A DNA stretch of 64,000 nt from Amycolatopsis endophytica (GTDB taxonomy: Bacteria; Actinomycetota; Actinomycetes; Mycobacteriales; Pseudonocardiaceae): contig NZ_JACCFK010000001.1 of assembly GCF_013410405.1 (NCBI RefSeq), forward strand, positions 434,001 through 498,000, read 5' to 3'. Below, one piece after another: positions 39,726 through 50,288 of this stretch (position 1 is its first letter; every line of letters begins with the position of its first letter). The translations under genes were made by a program, and so were the position numbers. The notes beneath the pieces are model-generated. The model saw only the letters and a program-made list of their open reading frames with translations. It was not told the DNA's origin and ran no database searches.

Positions 39726-41747
39726 TCAGTCCTGCGACAACTCGTGACGCTCCCGCACCACCGAGACGATCTCGTCCATGATTTCCGTGAGTTCGTAGTC
39801 CTTCGGGGTGAACACGCGAGCGATGCCGCGTTCGGTGAGTAACCGGGCGTCGTCGGGCGGAATGATGCCGCCGACGATCACCGGGATGTCACCGGCTCCC
39901 GCCGCTCGCAGCCCGTCGACCACCTGCGGCACGACCTCCAGGTGTGAACCGGAAAGCACCGACAGACCGACGACGTGCACGCCCTCCTGCACCGCGGCCG
40001 CGACGATCTGTTCCGGTGTCAGCCGGATGCCCTGGTAGACGACCTCGAACCCGACGTCCCGCGCGCGGACCGCGACCTGTTCGGCGCCGTTGGAATGCCC
40101 GTCCAGCCCCGGTTTGCCGACCAGGATGCGCAACCGTTCGCCCAGTTCCTCACCGGTGGACCGCACGCGGTCGCGCACGCGGGACAACTCGCGGGCGTCG
40201 CCGGACATGGCTGCCGCGGACACGCCCGTCGGCGCCCGGTACTCGCCGAACGCCTCGCGCAGCGCGCCCGCCCACTCGCCGGTGGTCACGCCCGCGGTCA
40301 CGCAAGCCAGTGTCGCCTCGAACAAGTTCTCCGACGTCTTCGCCGCCTCACGCAGCCGCGCCAGCGACTCGTCGACGGCTTTCTGGTCGCGACGGGACCG
40401 CCATTCTTCGAGCGCGCTGATCGCCTGCTTCTCCACCGCCGGGTCGACGGTTTCGATCGCCTTGGCGCCCTCGGCCTGCAACGGGCTGGGCTCGGTGGTG
40501 TCGAACTTGTTGACCCCGACGATGACCCGTCCGCCGGACTCCATGTCGCGCCGGTAGTCGGCCAGCGACGCAACCAGCTGCGACTTCATGTAACCGCTTT
40601 CCACCGCGGCCACGGCACCGCCGAAGTCCTGCACCTGCTCGATCTCCGCGCGCGCACCGGTCACAATCTCGTCCACTTTGGACTCGATGACGTGCGATCC
40701 GGCGAAGATGTCCTCGTATTCCAGCAGGTCCGTCTCGTAGGCGAGCACCTGCTGCATGCGCAGCGCCCACTGCTGGTCCCACGGCCGCGGCAGGCCCAGT
40801 GCCTCGTTCCAGGCAGGCAGCTGGATCGCGCGCGCACGGGCGTCGCGCGAGAGGGCCACGCCGAGCATCTCCAGCACGATCCGCTGGGCGTTGTTCTCCG
40901 GCTGCGCCTCGGTCAGCCCCAGCGAGTTGACCTGCACGCCGTAACGCAGGCGACGCGCCTTCGGGTCCTCGACGCCGTAGCGTTCCCGCGTGATCTCGTC
41001 CCAGAGACGACCGAACGCCCGCATCTTGCACATTTCTTCGACGAACCGCACACCGGCGTTGACGAAGAACGAGATCCGGCCGACGACCTTCGCCATGTCC
41101 GCGGGCTCGACCTGACCGGAGTCCCGGACCGCGTCGAGCACCGCGATGGCGGTGGACAACGCGTAGGCGACCTCCTGCGTCGGCGTCGCGCCCGCCTCCT
41201 GCAGGTGATAGCTGCAGATGTTGATCGGGTTCCACTTCGGGATGTGGTGCACCGTCCACGCGATCACATCCGTGATCAGCCGCAGACTCGGCGCGGGCGG
41301 GAAGATGTAGGTCCCGCGGGAGAGGTACTCCTTGATGATGTCGTTCTGGGTGGTGCCGGTGAGCTTGGCGAGCACCTCGTCGCGGTCGCGGCCCTCGGCG
41401 TCGGCCTGCTCCCGCGCGACGGTGACGTAGAGCGCGAGCAGCCACATGGCCGGCGCGTTGATCGTCATCGAGGTGTTGGCCTCGGCCAGCGGGATGCCGT
41501 CGAAGAGGCGGCGCATGTCGCCGATGTGCGAGACGGGCACGCCGACCTTGCCGACCTCACCCTTGGACAGCGGGTGGTCCGGGTCGTAGCCGGTCTGGGT
41601 GGGCAGATCGAAGGCGACCGAAAGGCCGGTCTGGCCCTTGGCGAGGTTTCGGCGGTACAGCTCGTTGGACGCCGCGGCCGACGAATGCCCCGCGTACGTG
41701 CGCATCACCCAGGGCCGGTCCCGTTCGCGATCCGTGGGGTAGGGCAT
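39726..41747 (-). CDS. Ethylmalonyl-CoA mutase-like B12 enzyme (MeaA/Ecm type)
   Basis: A 673-residue fused mutase: TIM barrel (residues 1-520) plus C-terminal cobalamin domain with GLDGHSNGAEQVA (Asp-x-His-x-x-Gly). The N-terminal RTYAGHSSAAASNELYRRNLA and FDLPTQTGYDPDHP are typical of MeaA/Ecm, which turns ethylmalonyl-CoA into methylsuccinyl-CoA in acetate assimilation. Crotonyl-CoA carboxylase/reductase is not in the window. Strong AGGAGG before the ATG. The PduO enzyme at 46502 could supply its cofactor. Confidence 0.85.
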   Translation of the reverse strand: MPYPTDRERDRPWVMRTYAGHSSAAASNELYRRNLAKGQTGLSVAFDLPTQTGYDPDHPLSKGEVGKVGVPVSHIGDMRRLFDGIPLAEANTSMTINAPAMWLLALYVTVAREQADAEGRDRDEVLAKLTGTTQNDIIKEYLSRGTYIFPPAPSLRLITDVIAWTVHHIPKWNPINICSYHLQEAGATPTQEVAYALSTAIAVLDAVRDSGQVEPADMAKVVGRISFFVNAGVRFVEEMCKMRAFGRLWDEITRERYGVEDPKARRLRYGVQVNSLGLTEAQPENNAQRIVLEMLGVALSRDARARAIQLPAWNEALGLPRPWDQQWALRMQQVLAYETDLLEYEDIFAGSHVIESKVDEIVTGARAEIEQVQDFGGAVAAVESGYMKSQLVASLADYRRDMESGGRVIVGVNKFDTTEPSPLQAEGAKAIETVDPAVEKQAISALEEWRSRRDQKAVDESLARLREAAKTSENLFEATLACVTAGVTTGEWAGALREAFGEYRAPTGVSAAAMSGDARELSRVRDRVRSTGEELGERLRILVGKPGLDGHSNGAEQVAVRARDVGFEVVYQGIRLTPEQIVAAAVQEGVHVVGLSVLSGSHLEVVPQVVDGLRAAGAGDIPVIVGGIIPPDDARLLTERGIARVFTPKDYELTEIMDEIVSVVRERHELSQD

Positions 41748-41868
41748 CGGTGCACCTCCTGATGACGACATGCCGAGCGTACTCGGCGGTAACTTGTTGT
41801 GCAGCACCACAAGGACGCACGTCACTGGGCGCCTGACTCATTCTGGGCCGCGAGTTAGCCTCGTGGGT

Positions 41869-42492
41869 GTGACGTGGAGCCTGTACGTGAGCTATCTGGT
41901 CTTTGCCCTGCTGATCGCGGTGGTGCCGGGGCCGGACACGATGGTGGTGCTCAAGAACGCCCTGTCCGGTGGGGCGCGCGGGGGGCTGTTCACCTGCTCC
42001 GGCATCGCGCTGGGCAACCTCGTGCAGGCCACCGCGGTCGGTCTCGGGCTGGGGACCGTGATCGTGCAGGTGCGGCCGCTGTTCGAGACCGTGCGCTGGG
42101 CGGGTGTCGCCTACCTGTGCTGGCTGGGGTTCCAGGCACTGCGCGGCGCGCGACGCGGCGACTACGAGGCGCTCGACGCACTGGACCGGCACCGGGCGGG
42201 CGACTTCCGCCGGTTCCGCGAAGGGTTCCTGTCCAACATCACCAACCCGAAGGTGATCGCCTTCTACCTGTCCGTCCTGCCCCAGTTCCTCGACCCGGCG
42301 ACCACCGGTGTCGGCGAGGCCCTGCTGCTGGCCTACACCGTGCTGGTGGTGGGCACGGTGTGGCAGCTGACGCTGCTGTTCCTGATCCGCTGGGCGAAGA
42401 CCTGGCTCAACCGCCGCCGCGTGCGCCGCACGATGGACGCCGTGACCGGCACGGCGCTGGTCGGCTTCGGGATCGGGCTGGCGGTGGAGTGA
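41869..42492 (+). CDS. LysE/RhtB family exporter
   Basis: A 207-residue, six-helix amino-acid exporter. Family marks are VVPGPDTMVVLKNALSGG near the N-terminus and NITNPKVIAFYLSVLPQF in the middle. Exports amino acids or related compounds; substrate unknown. GTG start at 41869; divergent from the mutase gene, and its stop nearly abuts the opposing Uma2 gene. Confidence 0.88.
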   Translation: MTWSLYVSYLVFALLIAVVPGPDTMVVLKNALSGGARGGLFTCSGIALGNLVQATAVGLGLGTVIVQVRPLFETVRWAGVAYLCWLGFQALRGARRGDYEALDALDRHRAGDFRRFREGFLSNITNPKVIAFYLSVLPQFLDPATTGVGEALLLAYTVLVVGTVWQLTLLFLIRWAKTWLNRRRVRRTMDAVTGTALVGFGIGLAVE

Positions 42493-42493
42493 G

Positions 42494-43063
42494 TCAGAGC
42501 AGCTCGGCGAGGTCGATACCGGCTGCGAACGGCTCGGCGACGGTCACCTTGCCGGTGTTCACTCCGTCAGTCGCGTAGAGGCCGGTGGTGGGGTCGAGGC
42601 GGTAGCGGAACAGCGAGATGGCGCCACGGTCCAAGCCCTCCACCCGCCAGAAGTGCGGGATCCGGGCATGTGCGTACTCGGCAGGCTTGTCGGTCTGGTC
42701 CGCGGTGATCGACCCCGGCGACATCACCTCGACGACCAGGACGCAGTGCTCCGGCCGCAGCACGGCGTCCTCGTCCAGAGATGCGTCGTAGACGACGAGG
42801 TCCGGCCTGCGGTTGAGGAGCGGCACATCCCGCAGCCGAAGGTCGACGTCGGTCGCGACCTCCCATTCCTCCGGCGCGGCGTCCTCGAGCGCGTTGGCGA
42901 GGCGACGAGCGAAGATCTGGTGCGCCCTACGCGGGGCCGGGTTCACTACAATGGCTCCGTCGACGATTTCCAGACTGCGGCACACTTCTTCCGGAAGGGC
43001 TTCGTAGTCCGCCGCCGTCAAGCCGTCGGGCGGGAGCACCATCCACTCGGGCAACGCGGTCAT
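42494..43063 (-). CDS. Uma2 family (DUF820) restriction endonuclease-fold protein, full length
   Basis: A 189-residue protein of the large Uma2 family with a PD-(D/E)xK-like core: NRRPDLVVYDASLD and LVVEVMSPGS. N-terminal DGLTAADYEALPEE is also typical. Function is unknown; the family is expanded in actinobacteria and cyanobacteria. A truncated paralogue lies 89 bp upstream on the same strand. Confidence 0.82.
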   Translation of the reverse strand: MTALPEWMVLPPDGLTAADYEALPEEVCRSLEIVDGAIVVNPAPRRAHQIFARRLANALEDAAPEEWEVATDVDLRLRDVPLLNRRPDLVVYDASLDEDAVLRPEHCVLVVEVMSPGSITADQTDKPAEYAHARIPHFWRVEGLDRGAISLFRYRLDPTTGLYATDGVNTGKVTVAEPFAAGIDLAELL

Positions 43064-43152
43064 CCGACCCCCAACCGTGAGAGTTCCTGCTTGCAGGTTA
43101 CGTGACCTCGGGGAACGCCGGGAAGTAAGGACGCGCTCTGCCGCGGCGCGGA

Positions 43153-43518
43153 TCAGAGCAGTTCGGCAAGGTCGAACGTCACCTCGATCGGCTCGCTGAT
43201 CGTCACCTTGCCCGTGTCCGCCCCCGCCGACCGGTAGGCGCGCGCCTCCGGGTCCAGGCGGTAGCGGAACAACTGGATCAGCCGTGGGTCGTCGTTGACG
43301 TTCTCGATGCGCCAGAAGTGCGGGATGCGCGCGTCCGCGTACTCGCCGGGTTTGTCGATCCGGTCCGCGGTCATCGAGCCGGGTGACATCACCTCGACCA
43401 CCAGCAGGCAGTGCTCCAAACGGAGCACGGCGTCCCCGTCCAGCGCCGCGTCGTAGACCACCGGGTCCGGCCTCCGGTTGAACAGCGGCACGTCCGGGCG
43501 GCACACCTCGGCCAGCAC
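43153..43518 (-). pseudogene. N-terminally truncated Uma2 paralogue
   Basis: 121 codons that match the full-length neighbour from about its residue 76 onward (PLFNRRPDPVVYDAALDGDA, LVVEVMSPGSM, ARIPHFWRIE), ending in FDLAELL like its twin. The first 75 residues are missing and the DNA upstream toward murA does not encode them in any frame, so a deletion is likely. The nuclease-like core remains, so a short product is conceivable, but I rate it a pseudogene. Confidence 0.7.
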
Positions 43519-43557
43519 GAACGACAGGTTCCTTGACCTCGGTGAACCCGGGAAAGC

Positions 43558-44832
43558 TCAGCAGCGCTCCGCCGCGCCCACGACCCGTTCCACCCGCGCG
43601 CCCAGCCGGTTCAGGTTCTCGACGAAGTACGGGTACCCGCGGTCGATGTGGAAGACGTCCCAGATCTCGGTGACGCCGTCGGCGCACAGGCCGGCCAGCA
43701 CCAGGCCCGCGCCGGCCCGGATGTCGGACGCCCAGACCGGCGCGCTGGACAGCCTGCCGACCCCGCGGACGACCGCGTGGTGGCCGTCGGTACGGGCGTC
43801 GGCGCCCAGGCGGACCATCTCCTCGATGAACCGGAACCGCGCCTCGTACACGTTCTCCGTGATCATCGAGGTGCCCTCGGACACCGCGGACAGCGCGACG
43901 GCGAATGGCTGCAGGTCGGTGGCGAACCCCGGGTAGGGCAGCGTCACGAAGTCGACGGCCTTCGGCTGGTCGTTCTGCACGACCCGGAAACCGCTCTCGT
44001 CGAACGTGGTCACCTCGGCGCCCGCGGTGCGCAGCTTCTCCAGCACCAGGTCCAGGTGGTGCGGGTTGACGCCCTTGACGGTCAGGTCGCCCCGCGTCAT
44101 CGCCGCCGCGAAGGCCCAGGTCGCACCCACGATCCGGTCACCGATGACGCGGTGCTCGGTCGGGTGCAGCTCGGGCACGCCGTGCACGGTCAGCGTCGAC
44201 GTGCCCGCGCCCTCGATCTGGGCGCCCATCTGGTTCAGCATCACGCAGATGTCGACGATCTCCGGCTCGCGCGCGGCGTTGTCGATCACCGTCGTGCCGT
44301 GCGCCAGCACCGCGGCCATCAGGATGTTCTCGGTCGCGCCGACGCTCGGGAAGTCCAGCCAGATCTGCGCGCCCTTGAGCTCGTCGGCCTTGGCGACGAC
44401 GCAGCCGTGCTCGATCGTGCTCGTCGCGCCCAGCGCGCGCAGCCCGTTCTGGTGCATGTCCAGCGGCCGCGACCCGATCGCGTCACCGCCCGGCAGCGCG
44501 ACGACGGCCCGCTTGAGCCGCCCGACCAGCGGCCCGAGCACGCAGACCGACGCGCGCAGCTTGCCCATCGCGGGCGAGTCGGCGCGGTGGGACAGCTCGG
44601 ACGGGGTGGTGATCTTCGCGGTGTCGCCGTCCAGCACGACCTCGCACCCGACACTGCGCAGCACGTCCGCCATCAGCGGGACGTCGAGGATCTGCGGGCA
44701 GTTGGTGATGGTGGTGGTGCCCTCGGCGAGCAGGGCGGCGGCCATCAGCTTCAGGACACTGTTCTTGGCGCCGACGACCTCGACCTCGCCCACCAGCCGC
44801 GCACCACCGTGCACGTCGAAGTGCTCGCTCAT
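43558..44832 (-). CDS. murA: UDP-N-acetylglucosamine 1-carboxyvinyltransferase, Asp117 form
   Basis: A 424-residue enzyme for the first committed step of peptidoglycan synthesis (PEP plus UDP-GlcNAc). GAKNSVLK holds the catalytic Lys23. The loop residue that is Cys in most bacteria (the fosfomycin target) is Asp117 here ([11 protein letters not shown]), as in M. tuberculosis, predicting intrinsic fosfomycin insensitivity. Start [10 protein letters not shown]; the frame is open upstream but lacks similarity. Confidence 0.95.
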   Translation of the reverse strand: MSEHFDVHGGARLVGEVEVVGAKNSVLKLMAAALLAEGTTTITNCPQILDVPLMADVLRSVGCEVVLDGDTAKITTPSELSHRADSPAMGKLRASVCVLGPLVGRLKRAVVALPGGDAIGSRPLDMHQNGLRALGATSTIEHGCVVAKADELKGAQIWLDFPSVGATENILMAAVLAHGTTVIDNAAREPEIVDICVMLNQMGAQIEGAGTSTLTVHGVPELHPTEHRVIGDRIVGATWAFAAAMTRGDLTVKGVNPHHLDLVLEKLRTAGAEVTTFDESGFRVVQNDQPKAVDFVTLPYPGFATDLQPFAVALSAVSEGTSMITENVYEARFRFIEEMVRLGADARTDGHHAVVRGVGRLSSAPVWASDIRAGAGLVLAGLCADGVTEIWDVFHIDRGYPYFVENLNRLGARVERVVGAAERC

Positions 44833-44985
44833 GAGCGCCATCATGCCTGCCGGTTCAGGCACCCGAACGGAGGGGCGGGACATAACAGAGGGCGACGGAG
44901 TTCGCACTATCGTGTGAAACACTGTGCGCTCTCGCGGCGATTACGCGCCCGTGTGTCCCACTCGACTGGGGGAACCTTGAGCGAA

Positions 44986-46491
44986 ATGTTGACTCCACCG
45001 GCGTCTCCCTCGCTGCCCGAGGTGCACCGGACGGAGATCGACGGCGTCCCGGTGTTCTGGACCGACCAGCCCGGCAGGCTGACCGCGAGCCTGCTGTTCG
45101 GCGTGGGACTCGCCCGCGAGACGTTCCTGGAGACCGGGATCACGCACCTCGTCGAACACCTCGCGATGCGGGGCGTGCGCACCAGCCGGTACGAGAACAA
45201 CGCCACCACCGAGGTTCTCCACACGAGCTTCGACGTCACCAGCACCCCGGAGGCCGTCGCCGAGCACCTGCGCCGCGTGTGCGACTCGCTGGCCCACCTG
45301 GACACCGGGCCGCTCAAGCTGGAACGCGGCGTGCTGCTGGCCGAGGAACGCGGCAGCCAGGGCCCTGGCGTGACCGCGTGGCTGCCCTCCGCGCTCTGGT
45401 TCGGCAACCGCGCGTTCGGCCTGACCGGCAACGTCCAACTCGCCGCCGTCAACGCCGGCCCGGCCCAGGTGCACGCGTGGGGCGCGCGCTGGTTCCACCG
45501 CCGCAACGCCGCCCTCGTGCTGTCCGGCCCGCCCCCGGCCGGGCTGCGGCTGCCCCTGCCGGACGGCCCGCCCCGGCAGCCGGTGGCCGCCGAGCCGTTC
45601 GATCTGCCCACCCCGGCGCACGCGGTCATCCCCAACGGCGTGGTCGGCTGCGCGCTGGTGGAATGGACCGCGGAGATGGCGTGCGCGGCAGGCGTCCTCA
45701 TCCACCGGCTCACCGACCGGCTGCGGCATCTGGAAGGTCTGGTCTACGACGTCGCCTTCGACCACCAGATCGTCGATGCGCGACGGGCCGTCCTCGGATT
45801 CGGCACCGACGTGCCGGACAAGCACGCCGGACGGGTCGTCGAGGCGATCCGGGCGGAGCTGGCCGAGCTGGGCCGTGGCGGGCCGACCCGTGAGGAGCTG
45901 GCAGCCGACCGCGCCGGGCTCGCCGAGGAGGTCGCGGAGCGGGAGTTCGCGCAGTACCGGGCGTTCGACGCGGCGATGAGCGAGCTGACCGGCTGGCCGT
46001 CGGCCGCCGCGCACCAGCGGCGGGTGCTGGCCGGGCTCGATCCGGCGGTGGTCGCCGCGGCCGCACGCGACCTGGCCGGGCGGCTGGTGCTGTGCGCCCC
46101 GGAGCGGCATGTGCCCCGTGACCTGCCGGAACTGCCCGGCAGCCCGCTGCCCGCGCCGCCGGGGCGTGAGGTCAAGCGCGCGCTGGTCGGGTCGACGTCG
46201 CCGCGGGCGCACCGGCTCGTCGTCGGCGACGACGGCTTGTCCACCTACTTCGGTCAGAACGGCTCCCCCGCCGCGGTCGTCCGGTTCGACGACCTCGCCG
46301 GCGTCGGCATCGAGCACACCGACGGCCGGCTGCCGATCCTGCACCTGTTCGGCGGGCACGGCGGGGCGATCACCGTCCGGCCCGGCGACTGGCGCGGCGG
46401 GCGGACGCTGGTGCGGGATCTGCGGGCGCGCGTCGATCCGGCGGTGTGTTTCGAAACGCCGGAGTCGATGCGGATGTTCGAACAGTCGTAG
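44986..46491 (+). CDS. M16-type (insulinase family) zinc peptidase with extra C-terminal domain
   Basis: A 501-residue protein. The inverted zinc motif is present as HLVEH (His-x-x-Glu-His) in THLVEHLAM, and a second Glu would be in the LLAEERG helix. Residues 1-400 cover an M16 pair of halves in shortened form. The last about 90 residues (HRLVVGDDGLSTYF, VVRFDDLAGVGIEHTDGRLP) look like a PH-type beta barrel. GTG 44951 and TTG 44977 are other possible starts. Divergent from murA; substrate unknown. Confidence 0.75.
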   Translation: MLTPPASPSLPEVHRTEIDGVPVFWTDQPGRLTASLLFGVGLARETFLETGITHLVEHLAMRGVRTSRYENNATTEVLHTSFDVTSTPEAVAEHLRRVCDSLAHLDTGPLKLERGVLLAEERGSQGPGVTAWLPSALWFGNRAFGLTGNVQLAAVNAGPAQVHAWGARWFHRRNAALVLSGPPPAGLRLPLPDGPPRQPVAAEPFDLPTPAHAVIPNGVVGCALVEWTAEMACAAGVLIHRLTDRLRHLEGLVYDVAFDHQIVDARRAVLGFGTDVPDKHAGRVVEAIRAELAELGRGGPTREELAADRAGLAEEVAEREFAQYRAFDAAMSELTGWPSAAAHQRRVLAGLDPAVVAAAARDLAGRLVLCAPERHVPRDLPELPGSPLPAPPGREVKRALVGSTSPRAHRLVVGDDGLSTYFGQNGSPAAVVRFDDLAGVGIEHTDGRLPILHLFGGHGGAITVRPGDWRGGRTLVRDLRARVDPAVCFETPESMRMFEQS

Positions 46492-46501
46492 AGTTCGGGG
46501 C

Positions 46502-47077
46502 ATGCCCGTACGGATCAACCGCGTGTACACCAGGGTCGGCGACAACGGCACGACCGCGCTCGGGGACGGCTCACGGGTGCCGAAGACCGACCCGCGGCTG
46601 GCCGCCTACGCCGACGTCGACGAGACGAACTCGGTGGTCGGGCTGGCCGTCGCGATGGGCGGGCTGACCGAGGAGATCGCGGTGGTGCTGCGCCGCGTCC
46701 AGAACGATTTGTTCGACGTGGGCGCCGACCTGTGCGCTCCGGTGGTGCCCGACCCCGAATTCCCTCCGTTGCGCATCACCGAGCCCTACATCGAACGGCT
46801 CGAAGGCTGGTGCGACGAGTTCAACGAGCGCCTGCCGAAGCTGACGTCGTTCATCCTGCCCGGCGGCACGCCCGGCGCCGCGTTCCTGCACCAGGCCCGC
46901 ACGGTGAGCCGCCGCGCCGAACGAGCAGGCTGGGCACTGGTCGAGGCGGACCCGGACCGCACGAACGCGCTGGCGGTCAAGTACCTCAACCGGCTCTCCG
47001 ATCTGCTCTTCATCCTGGCCCGGCTGGCCAACCCGGACGGCGACGTGCTGTGGCAGCCCGGCGGCGCGGAGGCCTGA
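46502..47077 (+). CDS. Cob(I)alamin adenosyltransferase (PduO type)
   Basis: A 191-residue enzyme making adenosylcobalamin from ATP and cob(I)alamin. The ATP motif is VYTRVGDNGTTALGDGSR; ADVDETNSVVGLA and the C-terminal RTNALAVKYLNRLSDLLF are family marks. Position equals Rv1314c. It lies 10 bp after the M16 gene, probably co-transcribed, and may supply the B12 mutase at 39726. Confidence 0.93.
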   Translation: MPVRINRVYTRVGDNGTTALGDGSRVPKTDPRLAAYADVDETNSVVGLAVAMGGLTEEIAVVLRRVQNDLFDVGADLCAPVVPDPEFPPLRITEPYIERLEGWCDEFNERLPKLTSFILPGGTPGAAFLHQARTVSRRAERAGWALVEADPDRTNALAVKYLNRLSDLLFILARLANPDGDVLWQPGGAEA

Positions 47078-47141
47078 GAGCTGGGAACGGGGGAGGTCCG
47101 GGTAGGTCGGTCCCCTGCCCGCGTTGCCGGGCGGCGGTTCC

Positions 47142-47594
47142 TCATTCCGACCCGGTATCCACCTGCTCGGCGAGTGGCCGAGCCCAGCGCAGCCCGGGGA
47201 ACTTCGCGAAGTCGAGGTCGTCGCTGACCCACGTCGCGCCCAGTTCGATGGCCAATGCGGCGTGGTAGGCGTCCGGGACGAGGTTCGCCCGTGCACCCAC
47301 GGAGCGGCACAGACCGGCGAAGATGTCCCAGTGCCGCGGCCCCGGGCGAGCCGCGATCGCAGCCGGGGCCTGACGGACCGCCTCGCAGAACCCGAAAGCC
47401 TTCTCGGGCGAACTCGGCTCCCGGAAGACTCGGTGGTTGGTCACCAGCCGGACGACCCCGGACAGCACCAGCTCACTGATCGCGACCGGCTCGGCACCCA
47501 CGAGGCGCGACTCCAGCCAGGCACGGAACTCATCGTGCCGGGGAAGATCGGCCCGGAACGCCTGGACCAGCACGTTGACGTCAACGAGCAGCAT
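47142..47594 (-). CDS. vapC: VapC-type PIN-domain toxin
   Basis: A 150-residue PIN ribonuclease. Acidic residues that would bind Mg2+ are Asp5 (LLVDVNVL), Glu in AISELVLSGV, Asp in LVPDAYHAALA and Asp in WVSDDLDF. It overlaps the antitoxin gene by 14 bp. Length is a little above the usual 130-140. RNA target unknown. Confidence 0.85.
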   Translation of the reverse strand: MLLVDVNVLVQAFRADLPRHDEFRAWLESRLVGAEPVAISELVLSGVVRLVTNHRVFREPSSPEKAFGFCEAVRQAPAAIAARPGPRHWDIFAGLCRSVGARANLVPDAYHAALAIELGATWVSDDLDFAKFPGLRWARPLAEQVDTGSE

Positions 47595-47847
47595 CGGCCC
47601 AGGCGTGCTCGTCCTCCAGCAGGGCAGCGACCGCGTCCTTGTCCGCCAGGTCCACCCCGGGGCGCAGTCCGCCCGAGCCGTCCGTGGGCAACGCGAACTC
47701 CGGCGCCGCCCGCTGCGCCTTCTCGTGCTCGGCCAGCAGCACCCGCAACGCGTCCTCGACCACCGAGCCCAGCGACCTGCCGGTGCGGGCCGCGAGACCT
47801 TTCGCGTCACGCAGCAGCGCGTCTTCGATATTGACCGTGGTCCTCAT
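47581..47847 (-). CDS. vapB: VapB-type ribbon-helix-helix antitoxin
   Basis: An 88-residue protein: N-terminal ribbon MRTTVNIED, helices LLRDAKGLAARTGRSLGSVVEDALRVL... of a CopG-type DNA-binding fold, and an acidic, less ordered C-terminal tail that should bind VapC. First gene of the pair. Confidence 0.85.
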   Translation of the reverse strand: MRTTVNIEDALLRDAKGLAARTGRSLGSVVEDALRVLLAEHEKAQRAAPEFALPTDGSGGLRPGVDLADKDAVAALLEDEHAWADAAR

Positions 47848-47880
47848 CCAAGCATCATAGCATCAGGAGCACGCATCAAG
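47848..47880 (-). promoter_or_regulatory. vapBC promoter with GATGC repeats
   Basis: On the minus strand a -10-like TATGAT (47859-47854) sits six bases before the ATG, predicting a leaderless message. Around it lie three GATGC units (two in TGATGCTATGATGC, one further up), a likely autoregulation site for the RHH antitoxin. No clear -35. Confidence 0.5.
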
Positions 47881-47923
47881 ATGCGCCGACGAAAAGGCGC
47901 ACCTCGGAAGGCGCGCCCCAGGG

Positions 47924-48358
47924 TCAGGAAGCGCGTGGCACCTGGCGCCCGGGCGGGGCGGACTCCAGCCACGACAGGAAGCCGGTCAGGGCGTCCGGGC
48001 CCATCGCGATCTCGATGGGCTCCCGTTCGGCGGACTCGCAACGCAGAACCGTCGCGTCCGAGGGCACCGCGTAAGCCTCGGTGCCGATCGGATCGCGACG
48101 GTCGGCGATCATCAGCGTCTCGCGTTCGAAAACCCGGTCGGCGCGGTTGCGCAGGCTCCACACCCGGTACCAGGCGAACACCTCACCCTCGTATCTGCCC
48201 ATGCCGAGATGCCATCCCGCACGGGCATTGTCCGGATCCCACCGCAGCGCGACGCTCACGCCACCGTTGCGGCGCATCCGGACCCACCGCAGGCCGTACC
48301 AGACCGCGATGACGGCAAGACCGAGCAGGACGACCAGGACAACGAGGGCGATTTCCAC
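47924..48358 (-). CDS. DUF2550 membrane-anchored protein
   Basis: A 144-residue protein with one N-terminal helix (about residues 3-22, ALVVLVVLLGLAVIAVWYGL) and a soluble beta-rich domain with GWHLGMGRYEGEVFAWYRVW. Homologue by position of Rv1312, directly downstream of atpC. Function unknown. Confidence 0.85.
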   Translation of the reverse strand: MEIALVVLVVLLGLAVIAVWYGLRWVRMRRNGGVSVALRWDPDNARAGWHLGMGRYEGEVFAWYRVWSLRNRADRVFERETLMIADRRDPIGTEAYAVPSDATVLRCESAEREPIEIAMGPDALTGFLSWLESAPPGRQVPRAS

Positions 48359-48382
48359 GGCCGGCTCCCGCTCGACGCCGAA

Positions 48383-48748
48383 TCAGACCGACTGACCGGC
48401 CGCGCGCAGCTGGGCCGCGGCCCTGGCACGCTCGGCCTCGTCGTCACCGCCGAGCGCGGACCGGGCGGCCTCGACGTCGATCTCGTCGGCCAGCTCGGCC
48501 GTCTCGGCCAGGATGCTGATCCGCTCGGCGGTCACGGACAGGAAGCCGCCATGGACGGCCGCGCGGACGGTCTCACCGTCCGTGGTCGTCACCTTGACGA
48601 CGCCACCCTCGACGAGCTGGCCGAGTACCGGTTCGTGACCCGGCATCAGGCCGATCTCACCCTCGGTGGTCTGGGCGACCACGAACGTCGCCTGACCGGA
48701 CCAGAGACGGCGTTCCACGGCGACAAGCTCGACGGTCATCTCAGCCAC
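48383..48748 (-). CDS. atpC: ATP synthase epsilon subunit
   Basis: A 121-residue F1 epsilon: beta barrel (residues 1-85, [18 protein letters not shown]) and a short helical hairpin tail as in actinobacteria, which limits ATP hydrolysis. Last gene of the atp operon, separated from atpD by 115 bp that contain a strong hairpin. Confidence 0.95.
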   Translation of the reverse strand: MAEMTVELVAVERRLWSGQATFVVAQTTEGEIGLMPGHEPVLGQLVEGGVVKVTTTDGETVRAAVHGGFLSVTAERISILAETAELADEIDVEAARSALGGDDEAERARAAAQLRAAGQSV

Positions 48749-48811
48749 GTGGTTCTCCTTCGTTCCCGCGCCGGTGAGCGCAGTCTAATAGGTTCGCGAC
48801 CGGTTACGACA

Positions 48812-48853
48812 ACGGCGGGGTGGAAGTCCACAAAGGACACCCAACCCCGCCGT
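48812..48853 (-). promoter_or_regulatory. Stable hairpin in the atpD-atpC gap
   Basis: On the minus strand, ACGGCGGGGTTGG (48853-48841) pairs with CCACCCCGCCGT (48823-48812) with one bulge, and an inner GTCC/GGAC stem continues it over a 5-base loop. It begins 11 bp after the atpD stop. No U-run follows, so it may stabilise the upstream message or attenuate rather than fully stop transcription. Confidence 0.7.
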
Positions 48854-48863
48854 GGTCCCGACA

Positions 48864-50288
<1,425 letters not shown>

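Noticed and set aside
43066..43687. An upstream extension fusing the truncated Uma2 copy to the full-length one
   Set aside because: The fused frame translates the truncated copy in the wrong frame and gives no domain similarity.
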